A stretch of DNA of 64,000 bases, from positions 1,984,001 to 2,048,000 of the forward strand of contig NEEC01000015.1 in assembly GCA_002189035.1 (NCBI GenBank). The letters are read 5' to 3'. Shown here one piece after another: positions 40,972 to 56,185 of this stretch (positions are counted from its first letter, which is position 1; each line of letters starts with the position of its first letter). Origin of the DNA: Utricularia gibba (taxonomy: Eukaryota > Streptophyta > Magnoliopsida > Lamiales > Lentibulariaceae). A program made the position numbers and the translations under genes. The notes beneath the pieces are model-generated. The model was not told the origin of the DNA. It made no database searches and was given only the letters and a program-made list of their open reading frames with translations.

Positions 40972-43900
40972 ATGGCGTTGCCTGTAAATTTGACGCCGTT
41001 GAACTTCTCGAAAACTCAGCGCATCGTTCTCCTCGTAGATCTGCACCCTCTTTTGACGCTCGGAGACGCTTCGTCGTACATCTCCGTTGTGAAATCCGCT
41101 GCCGCTCGACTTCTTGGATTCCCTCCGATCTCGACAGCCTTATTTGCGTACAAATTCTTCTTCTCCTCTGTTTCTCCGTGCGGATCAGAGTCTCTTCTCC
41201 GGAGTCAACTGTCGTCTTCTTGCTTCTCCTTCAGTACGCCGAGTCAGACCCTGGACACATTTTTCATTAATTTGAAGTCTATTTGCGGGTGCGTGCTGTC
41301 TGATCTTCCGATAGCACAATGTGGCATGCGAGCTTCGAATGCTGTGAGTTCTTTGCTTCAATTGGCTCAAGACTACGCTTGGGAAATCGAAAATGTTACT
41401 GGAATTGGGGAGGGGGAGTTTACAGGCGACCACTTTATGAAAATTGGCTCCAATCTGGTTGTCTTGTTCTCACCCATCAGTGAATGCTTTAGATCCTTAG
41501 ACGACTATCTGGAGTCGCGCGAGTTAGTTAAAGTTTTTGGCGCGGTGAGGGAAGAATTGGTTACGAGGGACATTCATCTATGCTGGATTGATGTTAAGAG
41601 CGATAAACTTGGAGTTGAAGATACTAGTCAGAATCAAACTACGAATGTTGATCAATTAGTGAAATTTGAGGATGGGATAAGGAAACTGGGATGGGCTATT
41701 TGTTCTAGCGATCTGCTCAACTTCGTCTCTGCTTTGTTGCCATTTGGGTTGGTGTGTCCCAAGATCTGGTCTTCGTCCAAATTCATGGATTTTGGTGGTT
41801 TGGAGAAGGGAAACTGCACTGGAGACCTGATTCTCACAATAAAGGACATAAATGGTAGTCCAATGGAATGCAAATGCTTTGATATTGAGTTTAAGACTTT
41901 AAAAACTTTTTCAGGTAATGCAGTGCATTCTAGAGAATTGCGGTTGTTTGCGGATGAGATTCCTGGACTGGATGGTGCTGGGGACGGATCTTTGAAACTG
42001 CATATTAGGAGTGTTCACAAGTTTGATGAGATGATAGATATCGGAGGCTTTTCGCAGATTCTCTTAGTAAAAGAATATTCTGCAGAATCAGAAAAAAGAA
42101 GAAAGAAGAGTAGTGGTGACTTCGTCTTGGATAAATTTGTTGAAATGATGCACATGGAAATGAATGGGGTTCCTAGATTTCAGGTCCCGATTTGGCAAAT
42201 CCTTTTGAGTTTTCTACACAAAAAAGATTATTGGGCGTTGGTCTGTCTCTCCAATACGAATGGAGATAGATTCACCGCTTGTCTGAGTCCCTTCACGACT
42301 CATTTAGCTTTTCTCTGTATATTCGATGTAGTTCATTCTCCTCCTGTTGATAAGGTTTCATCAAAGTTGAGCATTATAGCAGATGCTGATACCCGGAAAA
42401 CATTGTTATCTGAGGACAATAATGAACTAAGCAGGTGTCTTGGTTCCCAACATAGTACCTCAACTTCTGGTCGTGAGCTACCTGGAAGTAGGAAAAGGAA
42501 GAACCAGAAGCCTCAGTCTCAGGTGGATGACTCAGATGCTTGTATCAGTTCCCAAACCAGCACCTCAACCTCTGGTAATTGCAGGACCTTTGAAACCCTG
42601 AAAAGGGTGAAGATTCAAAGGCATCACTACAAGGATTTAACATGGAATTCCTTCTACAACTCAGCCTTGCAAGGATATAATTTTGATTTGTTTGAGCTAT
42701 ACTTTGCAAAACTTGTTGAAAAACCTAAGAAGCTCAAGTTTCTTAGATGTTGGATGAAACAGAATGCTCGCCCTTCTTGCTTGATGTCAATGCCTGGATT
42801 TAAGCATCAAGCGGAGTCATCGTTTTGTGATGAACTAGTTTATGAGCCATCATCAACAAGAGTAGATGCATTGACTGTTCATGAATCAGAGTCGCCAGCA
42901 AGCTTTTTCAACGGCCTAAGTGAGAGGATCAAACATGGGTTGGAATCGGGTATGGATTTGCACAGCCTCGTACAGCGAGTTATCGAGTCATCATGCAGTT
43001 GGTTGAACCATCAAGATGAAAATGAAGGGAATTGTAAAAACCAGGAAAACTTAGGAGGGAGCTCCGTTGATTCGTGGAATACATCTTCTTTAGACAGATT
43101 GATCGGAGTTCTTCTGAAATCACCCAAGGAAATGAAGAAAATCCACCATGACTCAGACGTTTCATCTTCTGAAACCACAGTAAAAGAGTATCCTTTCATG
43201 TCGTTATAACTATCTTTTATAAACTTTGCAATTTATTGTTTTTATAAGCATCATCTAAGATTAGTGCTGCAAAGAAACTCCCTGGATGTAGGAGGTTGTC
43301 ATGTTGCCTATCAAGGATTTCCCTTAACATTGTGTTAGATATGAAATGCAGATATTTCTTCGGATGGAGATTCTGAGATCTGATCTTTCAAGAAAAATGG
43401 GTGAATCCAGAAAAGCAAAGTTGCTTAAGGATGTATGCTCTTTGTTGGAGATCATTCAGTACCTTGTGGCTGGGGGCATTCATGGCCATATCAGCCTATA
43501 CGATTATGCTGAACAGACCATAAGAGCCAGGTAAGCATGCACATTCGATTCTTATGAGTGTCCTTCATATTTCAACTGCGTGAGCACATTGGTGCAGGTA
43601 CTCAGCTGATCTGTTAGATGTGGTAAATGAGATATACAAGCAGATGGACTTGCTGCCATTTGGCGAAGAAGATGAAACTCCCAATTTCCATCTCAACAGC
43701 GAGGAAAGCAATCAGTCTTGGAAAGAGAAGCAGGATGCAAGCGAAAAGCCAAATCCATTCTCAACAGAGGCTGAATCCTCTTGGCTTTCCTCATCTTCCT
43801 CCAAAGAAGCAGATTCTGATCACCACCGCATCCTCAACGAAGCTCGTGAGAAACGGGAGCGAGCTAGACGATTCTCACATTTCACAAGCAAGTCTCGAGA

Positions 43901-44123
43901 CATACACAGAGTCCGGGCAGTAAGGCCAGCCAAGACAGTGAAAAGTGAGATTGATTCCTTGTCAAACAAACCCAAAGCTGTGACTAGGCATGATGCTGAT
44001 GATGACCACATCGTGGTTTGCGAGACTCCCTTGACAGCAAAGACAAGGCCCAGTAATGGCACCCAAATTGAGGTAAGTTACTCCATTTCCAGAGCATTGT
44101 TTCAAGACACCAGTAGCTGCTAA
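40972..44123 (+). CDS. Treslin/TICRR-like replication initiation protein (tentative)
   Basis: Three exons join in phase: 40972-43187, 43339-43530 and 43598 to at least 44072. The first codes for 738 residues. The N-terminus (QRIVLLVDLHPLL, LFAYKFFFSSVSP) resembles the von Willebrand-like start of Treslin; the middle has YKDLTWNSFYNSALQG and LKFLRCWMKQNA, and the C-terminus YEMQIFLRMEILR, IQYLVAGGIHGHISLYDY and YSADLLDVVNEIYKQMDLLP, then a Ser-rich charged tail. Treslin/Sld3 loads CDC45 onto origins at S phase; assigning this here is inference from a weak resemblance. At the 3' end either the frame runs to 44123 or a GTAAGT donor at 44072/44073 joins a short exon near 44100. The E2F-like TTTCCCGC upstream fits an S-phase role. 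Confidence 0.55.
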
Positions 44124-46459
<2,336 letters not shown>

Positions 46460-48506
46460 TCAAAAAAAGATTCAACCATGCCTTTTTTCACCCAATTTCC
46501 GACACCGCCCACCATGGAATTAGGGTTGAATCGATCAAATTCACATTTAATATATAAAAATATATTATAGTAATAAATTACCAAAATCATGTTTGATTAT
46601 TTATTTTCCTACAACTTGGGCTGATAGTGGGCTATGGGGAGGGGGTGAAGCGGCCCAATATCAACCCGGTCCATCCCCGACACGGCAGGTGGACAGCGAC
46701 ACGGGAAGAGGACACGTCCCTGTCCAAGTGTCAGCGAAAAAGCCGCACTTTGCACCGCCCCCTCCTTGGAAGTATTTTTACATAAAGATGAAGTGGATAC
46801 ACACTTTTACAAAGAAAACAAAAGCGACGCAAATTGCTTCCTATTATAAACGTCACCATCCATTCTTTTATATTGCTTTTTTGAAAAAAAAAAAAAAGCA
46901 TACCGTACAACTTTTCAAAAAAAAAAAATACTAAATTTTTTGTTAAAATTATACTTCTAAAAAAATAAATTTTTAATATAAAAATGGGAATGACAATCAC
47001 GATCACAAGTTGACGATGAAAAGGATGCGACGCATTCAGGAGTGTGGAATGGAAGAAATGCTGCTGCAAGTGTTGTACCTTTCCGCATTTATAAATTTGA
47101 TTACTTCTTCTTTTTATCTTGTATATTCAATTACAAAAATAATATTAAAGAATTTTTTAACATTTCTGGGTCACTAATATTATCTATCTTTTCGCACTAA
47201 TTACTCGAGAGGAAAATAAATTTCATATTTCGGATGCTGACGTGGCAAGCAGCATTGCATGATTTGGATAGGAGGGAGAGGGGGGGGGGGGGGTCACAAA
47301 TAAGATGCAATGTTGACATGTTCACAAGGCACTGCCACGTCATTTATAAAATTGGCCAATTTTACCTTGTTTTTTATGCAATAAATTAAACATTGTATAT
47401 TATGAGTGTCCAGATTTTTCACATCTTTTTGTACATAGAGAGTTGGTCAATTTGGTCATTTTATAAAATAAAAATACAAAATTATAAATTGGAATTTCCT
47501 TGGGATGATAAGTGAAAAAGATAGCCGCCTTATCCAACAGAAGCGATTTGCATCGGTTAATATTCATTGTATTTGTTATCTTTAGTTTTACATTAATACG
47601 CAAAAAAAATTAATAACATGGGAATAGAGGAAATTAACTCGTGCATGCATCATTTAGGCGACGTTTGGAAATTAATTTATGTTTGAAAATTGTTTTTTTT
47701 TTGTGAATGATTTTTATAGAAATGATAAGTAATTTTTACAAATAAACTTTATATTTAACGATATTTATTCGTATTTTATAAATATATAAATATATATAAC
47801 TATATAAATTATATTTTATATGATTACTATAGTTATAATAGAATTATATTCTGAAAGATTACATAATAGGAAAATTATACTTTATATTACTATTATAGTT
47901 CTAATAGATTTGTATTTAAAATTATAATCTTAAAATATTATATAAATATGTAAATAATATTTGTTATATAAATATGCAAATTATGTTTTATATTATTACC
48001 AAGTGTTTATTTAAAAATGTTAACGGTTGTAACTGTTTACATAAAAATGAATATAATTATACATTTGAATATCAGAATTATTCAAAAAAATGGGTATATG
48101 TTTAGAAGCTAAATATTATTTTAAAAATAAAAAATTGTTTTTGAGATGATGTAATTGGGTTTTAAAAAGTTGACTAAATTTTACCATGAAACGGTAAGAA
48201 CTGAGGAAATTTATCTCTCTCTCTCCGTCTTATCTTTTTCTCTCTCTAGCTCTTGGGATGATTCGTTATATAATATACCGCCCTCCGACGCCTTGTTTGC
48301 TTGTTGTAGATTCGTGAGTATTCTTCTCGTGTTTCCCGTCAATTGAAGGAGATTTTTCGGCCCCACGGATTCGTTGGGAGATTCCCATTCGATAAAACGC
48401 TCGCCTTTTTTCTACGGCCACCCTCCATTCAGCAATCAAGTCCCGGGGCGGGCGGTCTTGTTGACCTGCGGCATCTTTTTGTGTTGCTGTTGATGATCAT
48501 CAAGTG
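46460..48506. other. Intergenic region between chitinase and AAA ATPase
   Basis: About 2 kb, strongly AT-rich, including a G13 tract at 47281-47293 and an A-rich stretch near 46886-46930. A CT-rich leader-like stretch (CTCTCTCTCCG) near 48214-48250 lies before the AAA ATPase ATG and may be its core promoter. No exon supported. Confidence 0.55.
47281..47293. repeat. G13 homopolymer
   Basis: Thirteen consecutive G at 47281-47293, preceded by GGAGGGAGAG, forming a purine-only run of over 20 bases in intergenic sequence. Confidence 0.85.
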
Positions 48507-51500
48507 ATGGAACAGAAGCACGTGCTTTTGTCGGCATTGAGCGTCGGAGTTGGCGTGGGGCTCGGCTTGGTCTCTGGTTCGGCCGTCGGAAGATGGGCCG
48601 GAGGAAAGAACTATGCCGCGTCGGACAGCGTCTCCGCTGAGCAGATCGAGTTGGAGCTTCTTAAATTGGTCGTTGATGGCAGGCACAGCCAAGTTACATT
48701 TGAAGACTTTCCGTATTATGTCAGGTGAGTTGTTGGGGATGGGGGAGAAAAAAGAGGAAAAGAATCTTGTTTTTATTTTTACACCTTGAAAATATTCGTA
48801 GTTGGCTTAGTTATTTGTGCAAGTGTTGCGATTTCCTGTGTCGGATTCTGCTGTCCCGTGAATATCCGGGACATTTACACAAGGACCACTGCAACAAGTA
48901 CGAGGAATCATGGGGAATTTACAACTGCCTTGATACGAATAATTGCAGATTCATGGCGATATGTGGTTTTAATCGGAGGGTTTTTGGAAATATTTATGAA
49001 TCTGCTTTAGAATGACGCTGCCTTGTTCTTCGCATTAATGATGATGTTGATGGTGTGTTGATGCATTATTTGCAGCGATAGAACTCGGGTTTTATTGACA
49101 AGCGCCGCATATATTCATCTGAAGCACTTAGATGTATCCAAGCATATCAGGAATCTTTCTCCAAGGAGTCGCTCAATCTTGCTGTCAGGTCAAGCAGGTA
49201 ACTGATTCTTCCGTTTTTATATGAACCTGGTTCGACTTTTCTTTTGAGAATGATCGAGAAACCTGAATTTACTCTGCCCTCTTGTTAGAATTGTATCATC
49301 AAATGCTGGCTAAGGCTCTTGCTCATCATTTTGGAGCGAAGTTGCTGCTACTGGATTTAAATGAGTTTTCCCTGAAGGTGGTGACTGTGTTTCATGCACT
49401 TATAACATTGTATTATCAAGCATTCCCAACAATATTGACACTCATATTACCTATCATGCTCCTCAGGTCCAAAGCAAGTATGGGGTCACCAAAAAGGATC
49501 CTGTAAGACTGGTTCCACCTATAATTTTTTTCGTCAGTTGCATGCTTCATTCCTAGAAAGAGTTTTTGCAGATAGATGTTATCCTATTGTTATATATTTT
49601 TCGGTTTGCTGCAAAAAATATGTTGCAAACGAGCAATCTACTGTTGTGTAGGCTCTCAAGAGGTCTGTGTCAGAAGCTACATTGGAGCATTTATCCAATC
49701 TTTTCAGCTCATTTTCTCGGCTCCCCTACAGTGATGGCAGCAAAGGTATTACCTCCGCATTGTTTGCTTACACTTCATTGAGTTTATTTCACTGGTATTG
49801 AGATGGAGTTTGTGAACTTACTTATGAAGGCGCACAATTAATTTCTCGGTTTCTGTGACATCGGGTCAAGGAAACACTGCTTTCTTAACTCACCTTTCTG
49901 GGCTTGCATTCTAGTGATGATATGCTTTAAGGTTGTTGCTGGTAGTTTTATATGTTTAAGTCTCATGATCCCATTGAAGTTTTTCAATGAGGAATTTGCT
50001 CCTATCCAAAAATGGACTCTTTGTGAAAAACTATGCAATCCCTGTATGTAATTTGAGCTTCACTTGGAATGCAACTTAATAAGTTATCTTCAATGAAGGA
50101 ACATCATCGGCACCAAGAGATTCGTCGGACTCAGTGGTTAGGTAATGCTGAAATCTATTCTTCACCCTGAACTTCTGGACTGTTTTTGATGCCTTTCCTA
50201 TGGGTACTTTGTTTTCTTCTCGTTACAGAAATAATGAGGAGGATAGCACCCTTCCAACGCATCGGAAAACCTGTTCAGTGTCATCAGACACGAGTGCCAT
50301 CAGATCCCCTTCATCCTCTTCAAGTTCAGGTCTGCTTATCGTTTCTTCACTCTTCTGTCTGTCGCTAAGCACATCTTTTTTCTACAAATTCTTACTGTCT
50401 GTGCCTCTCAGGCTCTTCTGAGCGCCTTAGCAGCTGGTGTTTTGATGAGAAAGTTCTTATGCAGTCAATATACAAGGTAACTTATCACCCTTGTCTCTGT
50501 AGAAACCAATCCTTTTTACCCCTTTGGTTCACCAATAGTGTAGTAAACTAGGCCGTTGCATCATCCATGCTCTGCTTCTGGGATTGTGGTTAAGCCTACT
50601 CTCACTTAATTGACAGGTGTTGGTTTCTGTTTCTCAACAAAGCTGCATCATTCTCTACATCCGGGACGTTGATCGATTGTTTCTCCAGTCTCCGAGGCTA
50701 TACAAGCTGTGTGATCGTCTGTTCAAAAAGTTAACTGGATCAATTCTGGTTCTTGGTTCTCGAATGGTGAAACTTGTTGATGATTCTGTTCAAACGGATG
50801 AAAGATTGAGCCTTTTATTTCCATATGATATTGAAATTAGACCACCAGAAAACGAGGCTCATCTCCTTCATTGGAAGAACCAGCTGGAGCAGGATATGAA
50901 AAAGATGCAATACCAGGACAACAAGAACCATATTGCTGATGTACTTGCTGCAAATGATATCGAATGCAGTGACCTTGGCTCGCTATGTCTACTGGACACA
51001 ATAGACATAGCGAATAAAATCGAAGAAATCATAGTTTCTGCTCTCTCAATGCATTTGATGAATAACAAGAACCCAGAGTATCGCAATGGAAGGCTTGTTA
51101 TATCGAGTGAAAGGTGGCTAGTCGCCACCATATCAAGTTTCACATTGTCTTCTACAAAAATGTGACATCAACGATCTTCTAACAAATGACAGTCTTTTTT
51201 GTTGCAGTTTAGCACAGGGATTACGCATCTTTCGAGGAAAGGGATCTCATTGCTGCGAGGTTCGTTTCTTCTCAGATATATTTGCATGCTTCAGCCCAGA
51301 ATGTTGACTCTCGTATCTTGTTTTGAAAACGTGATTAGTATCCAGATGAGGACGACGATGATGAGCCAGGAGCTGAACCAAAGTCGGCAGGTGTGACAAC
51401 TGACAGCAAGGATGAGCCTGAAAAATCAACGCCCGTAAGCACTCTCAACTCTCCCAAAATCAAAATGCAGTTTTATGGTTTGTTTACTTCTACGAGCTGC

Positions 51501-52985
51501 GTTCCCTTCACATGGCTCACCAACTTGATCTCCTGCACTTATTGTCATAGCCTTTTCCCTTACAAAAGTAGATTCAGGGAAACTTATGCTTTGTGTTTAA
51601 ATGCTGTGAACTGCAAGACCACCTCTCTTTTCTTAGCAATTTGGAATTTCAAAGAAAACTTATGCTGTGTTTATATTGTCACAGGAAGTGCCTCCAGACA
51701 ACGAATTCGAGAAAAGAATACGCTCAGAAGTTATCCCGGCAAGCGAGATTGGTGTAACATTTGCTGATATTGGCTCATTAGATGAGGTTAAAGAGTCTCT
51801 CCAAGAGCTGGTCATGCTTCCCCTGCGAAGGCCGGACTTGTTCCGTGGTGGCCTTTTAAAGCCCTGCAGAGGCATTCTCCTATTTGGCCCCCCAGGAACA
51901 GGGAAAACAATGCTCGCCAAGGCCATTGCCAGTGAGGCTGGTGCAAGCTTTATAAACATCTCAATGTCAACCGTCACCTCCAAATGGTTCGGGGAGGATG
52001 AGAAGACTGTAAGGGCACTTTTTACGCTTGCCGCAAAGGTGTCTCCGACCATCATCTTTATAGATGAGGTGGACAGCATGCTTGGACAGCGATCTCGAGT
52101 AAACGAGCATGAGGCCATGAGAAAAATCAAGAATGAGTTCATGACTCGCTGGGATGGCCTCTTAACAAAGCCGGGTGAACGTATTCTTGTTCTTGCAGCA
52201 ACAAATCGGCCCTTCGACCTTGATGAAGCCATCATCAGGCGCTTTGAACGCAGGTGTGTGCACTTTCTTCTTTCTTTTTGTAAATCCAAGGAGGTATATA
52301 TCATCCATGCTTGCTCTTGTTTGGCACAGAATATTGGTTGATCTGCCGTCTGTCGAGAGCAGAGAAAGTATCCTTCGAACCCTGTTGTCAAAAGAGAAGG
52401 TTGATGACATAGACTTCAAAGAGATCGCCACAATCACGGAGGGATACAGTGGAAGTGATCTGAAGGTCTGGTTTTTGTTATCCCACAAGTATTTGTTGTC
52501 CTGTTCAGATGACTCATCATTTTAGCTACTGCAAACAGAATCTGTGCGTCACCGCAGCATATTGCCCTGTGCGAGAACTGATACAGGAAGAGATTAGGAA
52601 GGATAAGGTACGCACCCATGCATTCCTTTTGCATTAGATCTTTTAACAAAAGAAACACATTATTTCCTTCAGGAGAAGAAGCAGAGAAATGAAGAAAAGG
52701 AAGGGCAGGTGTCTGAAAATCCTTCTGCTGCAACAGAGGAAAGGGTTATTTCACTCAGGCCTTTAACAATGGAAGACCTCAGGCTAGCTAAAAGCCAGGT
52801 AAAAAGGAATAACACTTCAACCGAGGGCTATTGCAGCAGAGGACTGAGTCCCTGCTCTGTTTTTCCTGCAGGTTGCAGCAAGCTCCGCTAGCGAGGGATC
52901 TGTAATGGCTGAGCTGAGACGGTGGAACGAGCTTTTCGGAGAAGGTGGCTCTCGACAGAAACAACAGCTATCCTACTTCATATAA
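48507..52985 (+). CDS. DAA1/MSP1-type AAA+ ATPase
   Basis: Sixteen exons join in phase: 48507-48724, 49076-49197, 49289-49377, 49467-49502, 49652-49745, 50099-50141, 50229-50329, 50412-50476, 50617-51113, 51208-51259, 51339-51434, 51685-52253, 52330-52465, 52539-52607, 52673-52798 and 52872-52985, giving 808 residues. The N-terminus has a glycine-rich membrane segment (LSALSVGVGVGLGLVSGSAV), then a family-specific block (LYHQMLAKALAHHFGAKLLL) and IVLSSE-like regions, then an AAA module: Walker A GPPGTGKT (about residue 539), Walker B IIFIDEVDSML (about 593), ATNRPFDLDEAIIRRFERR. The closest plants are DAA1 (At1g64110), At4g28000 and At5g52882, of about 825 residues. MSP1/ATAD1 relatives extract membrane proteins from mitochondria or peroxisomes; the plant role is less clear. 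Confidence 0.93.
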
Positions 52986-54080
52986 CAGAAGCAATGGAGA
53001 CAACATTCTCCTCAGGCCTTGAGGCCCTTATAGAGAGACAGAGAAAATGATGCATGGACGAGTGTATAGTATAAATACCAGAATCCCCTGCTGCAGCTAT
53101 CCTCCTCATGCAGCCTGTAACAGCAACCAGTATTCCAGTAAATGCGACATAAAGTATGTTACCCTCCCGCCATGACCACACCCTCCTTGCTTCCCTTTCA
53201 TTCCTTTTCACAAGTTACTGCAGTAATTCTTGGAACGGACAGCACAATTTGATGCCGCATAAATGTGTAAGAGAATGGTCCAGCAGCAGCAATAGCAGAT
53301 TGGCCAAGCGCCAGACATGAAACTTTCTTTTTATAATGGAGTGAGTCAATCAATGGCTTGAGGAATATGGGAATTCCGGAGCAAGTGTCGTTTTCAGTCT
53401 TACTCCTAATGGATCATTTAATGCGGCCCGTGGTCCAAATACAATTACTATTTATGCCATTCAAAGTCAAGATCCGTACAGCGACATTCATGGGGTCGAA
53501 AGCTCGCTCTCATTTCCCATGTCCGCTAATTATTGTTACGCGTTTTTTGAACAATTATATCTTTTTTTCCAATTAAAAAATAATTGATACTAAAAACATA
53601 GGTGTAAGATTATAGACTATGATTCTTGTACTTTTATTCCCCGTTGATTGGGAATGGAGGGTGTCACGAATTGCTGACGTCATCATTAAATGACGCTGGT
53701 ACGAAGAACTAATTAGTAATATTATTACGTTACACATCTCTGGAAGGTGTCGCTGTCAACTTCTTGTCCTAAAAAAAGTGACCCGAGGACCCAATTGTTT
53801 GTGTCTGGTCAATTTAGGCCACATTTTTTCAGGGAATGGATAAAATAAATAAGAAAGCATGCAAATATGTGATGTTACTGGGTATTATTTTGGATTAAAA
53901 TTTGAACATAAATGTGGTATGTAGAAAAGCAAGAAGATTACAAATGAAAAATTAAAATATGAATTTGGTTTTTGACGGACTCTGTACACGGAAAATTTGG
54001 AAACGGTGTTGTTGTCCCTAGGGGTACATACATGACGTCATCTTACTGGAAAAGGACATCACCGCCACCGGGGCGGCGAT
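52986..54080. other. Convergent spacer between AAA ATPase and MAKR genes
   Basis: About 1.1 kb between two facing stop codons. The first few hundred bases are presumably the AAA 3' UTR. The ORF at 53358-53576 has no family features. No other gene supported. Confidence 0.55.
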
Positions 54081-54989
54081 TCAGATGCTACACCGTTTGA
54101 GATCCAGGCAGGGGGTGGTGTCTTTCTCGCGCGACGGGTCGCTTGCCGATCGAGTCAGATGCGAGGTTTCTGGCGTGATTTGAAAGAGAGAAGGGGGTGA
54201 ATGAGATTTCCGATTTCGACCTTGAGGGAGAAGGAGAAGAGCAGAAGCGGGCGTACCTGTGGAGGAGGGAGCGGAGGAGTTGTAGGATTTTTTGCAGTAG
54301 AGAATGGCGCCTTGGATACCGTCGTGCTGTTCCAGAAGGGTGTCGTCTCGCCGGCGAATCTGCGGTTGGAGTGGTCCACAGGGGACAGTGGGAGCCGACC
54401 GGATTCTCCCTAATCCAGTGGCGGCGGCGACCTTGAAGTTGGCGATTCGACTGCTCTCGTGATAGAGCTTGCGCCGTGAGGAATTGGCGGGGGCGGAAGG
54501 CGGCGTTACCGAATCCGTTGGTTTGGATTTCTTGGAGTAGAAGGGCTTCATCAGTTTGAGATACTTGGGGAACGGCCTCCCCGACGAAGCGACGTCGTTC
54601 GGGGCGTCGTTTTCGTTAGGGTTCAACATTTCGCTACGCAGACTATTCCCTCTGGCGAAAACCGCTCTGCATTTCGAAGGCTTCAACAGCAACCACTTGC
54701 TCAACGGACTCGCCTTCACCTCGCCGGCATCGGAAGCCGAATCGGAGCTCGTGGATCTCCTGAAACCGAACGTGAACACCCTAAGCTTATTCTGCGGCGC
54801 GAGCACAGTCACCGGCGAGGAAGGCCCCTTCCGGACGACGACATCCGCCGCCTTCCCAAGCAGTTCCTTCCGCTGCGGCGATTCAAGGACGAGGTCGAAG
54901 AAGGAGTCCCCACCGTCGTCCTCCCCATCGTCCTCCGTGAGCTCATCGGCGTTGCGGCGAAGGTTAAGAAAGGCGACAAGCGAGTCCAT
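54081..54989 (-). CDS. Membrane-associated kinase regulator (MAKR/BKI1-like)
   Basis: A single-exon ORF of 302 residues from MDSLVAFLNL at 54989. An acidic N-terminus (ELTEDDGEDDGGDSFFDLVL) precedes FTFGFRRSTSS, KWLLLKPSKCR, a basic patch (YLKLMKPFYSKKSKP) that would suit membrane binding, and near the end DGIQGAILYCKKSYNSS, the C-terminal signature of MAKR/BKI1 proteins that docks kinases. RSASDPSREKD follows. MAKRs bind the plasma membrane by charge and inhibit or scaffold receptor kinases such as BRI1 or those in CLE and auxin pathways. No intron is required. Which MAKR it is cannot be told. In-frame extension to 55232 relies on non-AUG starts and is not favoured. Confidence 0.78.
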   Translation of the reverse strand: MDSLVAFLNLRRNADELTEDDGEDDGGDSFFDLVLESPQRKELLGKAADVVVRKGPSSPVTVLAPQNKLRVFTFGFRRSTSSDSASDAGEVKASPLSKWLLLKPSKCRAVFARGNSLRSEMLNPNENDAPNDVASSGRPFPKYLKLMKPFYSKKSKPTDSVTPPSAPANSSRRKLYHESSRIANFKVAAATGLGRIRSAPTVPCGPLQPQIRRRDDTLLEQHDGIQGAILYCKKSYNSSAPSSTGTPASALLLLPQGRNRKSHSPPSLFQITPETSHLTRSASDPSREKDTTPCLDLKRCSI

Positions 54990-56185
54990 TTGGGGGGCAG
55001 CAGGAGGCGTGAAGTAAATACAGAGGCGCGGGGCGAGAGTGAAACCAAAATGGCGAGTTTCGGAGGCAATATGAAGATGCGGATCGAAACGCAGCGTTTT
55101 GGGAGTCAAAGGCGAGGATGGACTGATGGCAGAGGCCTCAGGTTGCGCCAGTCTGCTTTTTCTGAAAAATGGCGTGGACCGCTCCCCCGCTCTGGACCCA
55201 AAATAAATAAATAAAAATAATCTCCTTTCCACAATTGTGACATCATGTTACTATTACTACCATCACTTAATGTTGCTTCATAAATAAAAAAGTTTGCATT
55301 TTTCTCACAAAAATAAAGAGGGTATGGTCGATATCATCACTTTCCAAAAAAAAAAATTCATAAAAATAATTTCTTTTACCGAAAATTCAAAAGTGCAGCC
55401 ACCAAAAAGAAAAAAAAACAATAAAGGGTGGAATGTCATGATAGAGAAAGAGAGGGAAACGTTTAAGGGGGCAACTCAACACCCGAAGAAACTTCTAAAA
55501 AGGGAGTAGGAAAAGAGCCAAAAAGTAAAAGACTTGAAGACAAGAGGGGGAGTGGTAAAAAAAAAAAGTAAAAAAAAACAAAGAAGAAAAGAAAAGAAAA
55601 AAAAGCAAAGCTTTGTAAGTGAGGAATAGGAGGAGATGGTGCACTTTCATCTTTCCTATTTTATTTTTTAATTTCTACTTTTTTACCCTATTAAAAATTC
55701 TATCTTTTCTTGAAAATTTTTGTGGGGGCCACAGATTTGGGGGCTTACCAAAAGCAATTTTTGTTAAAGGGGCATTTATTTTAATTTTTTTTATTTAAAA
55801 AGTGCTTTGGATAAAATGGGGAACAAAGGCAAAAGAGGACTGTAAAGCGGTTAGGGAAAGAAGAATGGGTGATGATGATCAGCATCGTAATGACACTCTC
55901 TCTCTGTGCCGCTTCAGGGACATTGTGTAATAATCAGAGGATCTTGTTACAGATCTCCAATCTTTGTAATGAAAATGCAGGATTCAAAATCAAGAAAAGG
56001 GGGGTTCTTTATGCAGATTGCAGGCAGTGCGCTGTCAAAACTGGAAATTTTTTGGTTTTTATCCTGCAGTGAAATCAGTCGGGGAGTATTAGACAAAACC
56101 ATGGCCATGGGCGGCTTCTATGAGTTGTTAAATATTGCAAACGGTAAATCACACGGAGGCGAATGCGCGGGCGTTAACACAACTG
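54990..56185. other. Spacer between Tic22-like and MAKR genes
   Basis: About 1.2 kb. On the minus strand the left part is the MAKR promoter and leader; the A-rich stretch at 55555-55610 and T-rich 55650-55800 fall within it. No exon supported. Confidence 0.55.

Noticed and set aside
51660-52391. 243-codon minus-strand ORF opposite the AAA module
   Set aside because: Mirrors the conserved AAA exon on the plus strand, which has intact Walker motifs; the antisense reading has none.
54556-55017. Plus-strand 153-codon ORF over the MAKR gene
   Set aside because: Antisense of the MAKR coding exon; only the minus reading shows the DGIQGAILYCKKS signature.
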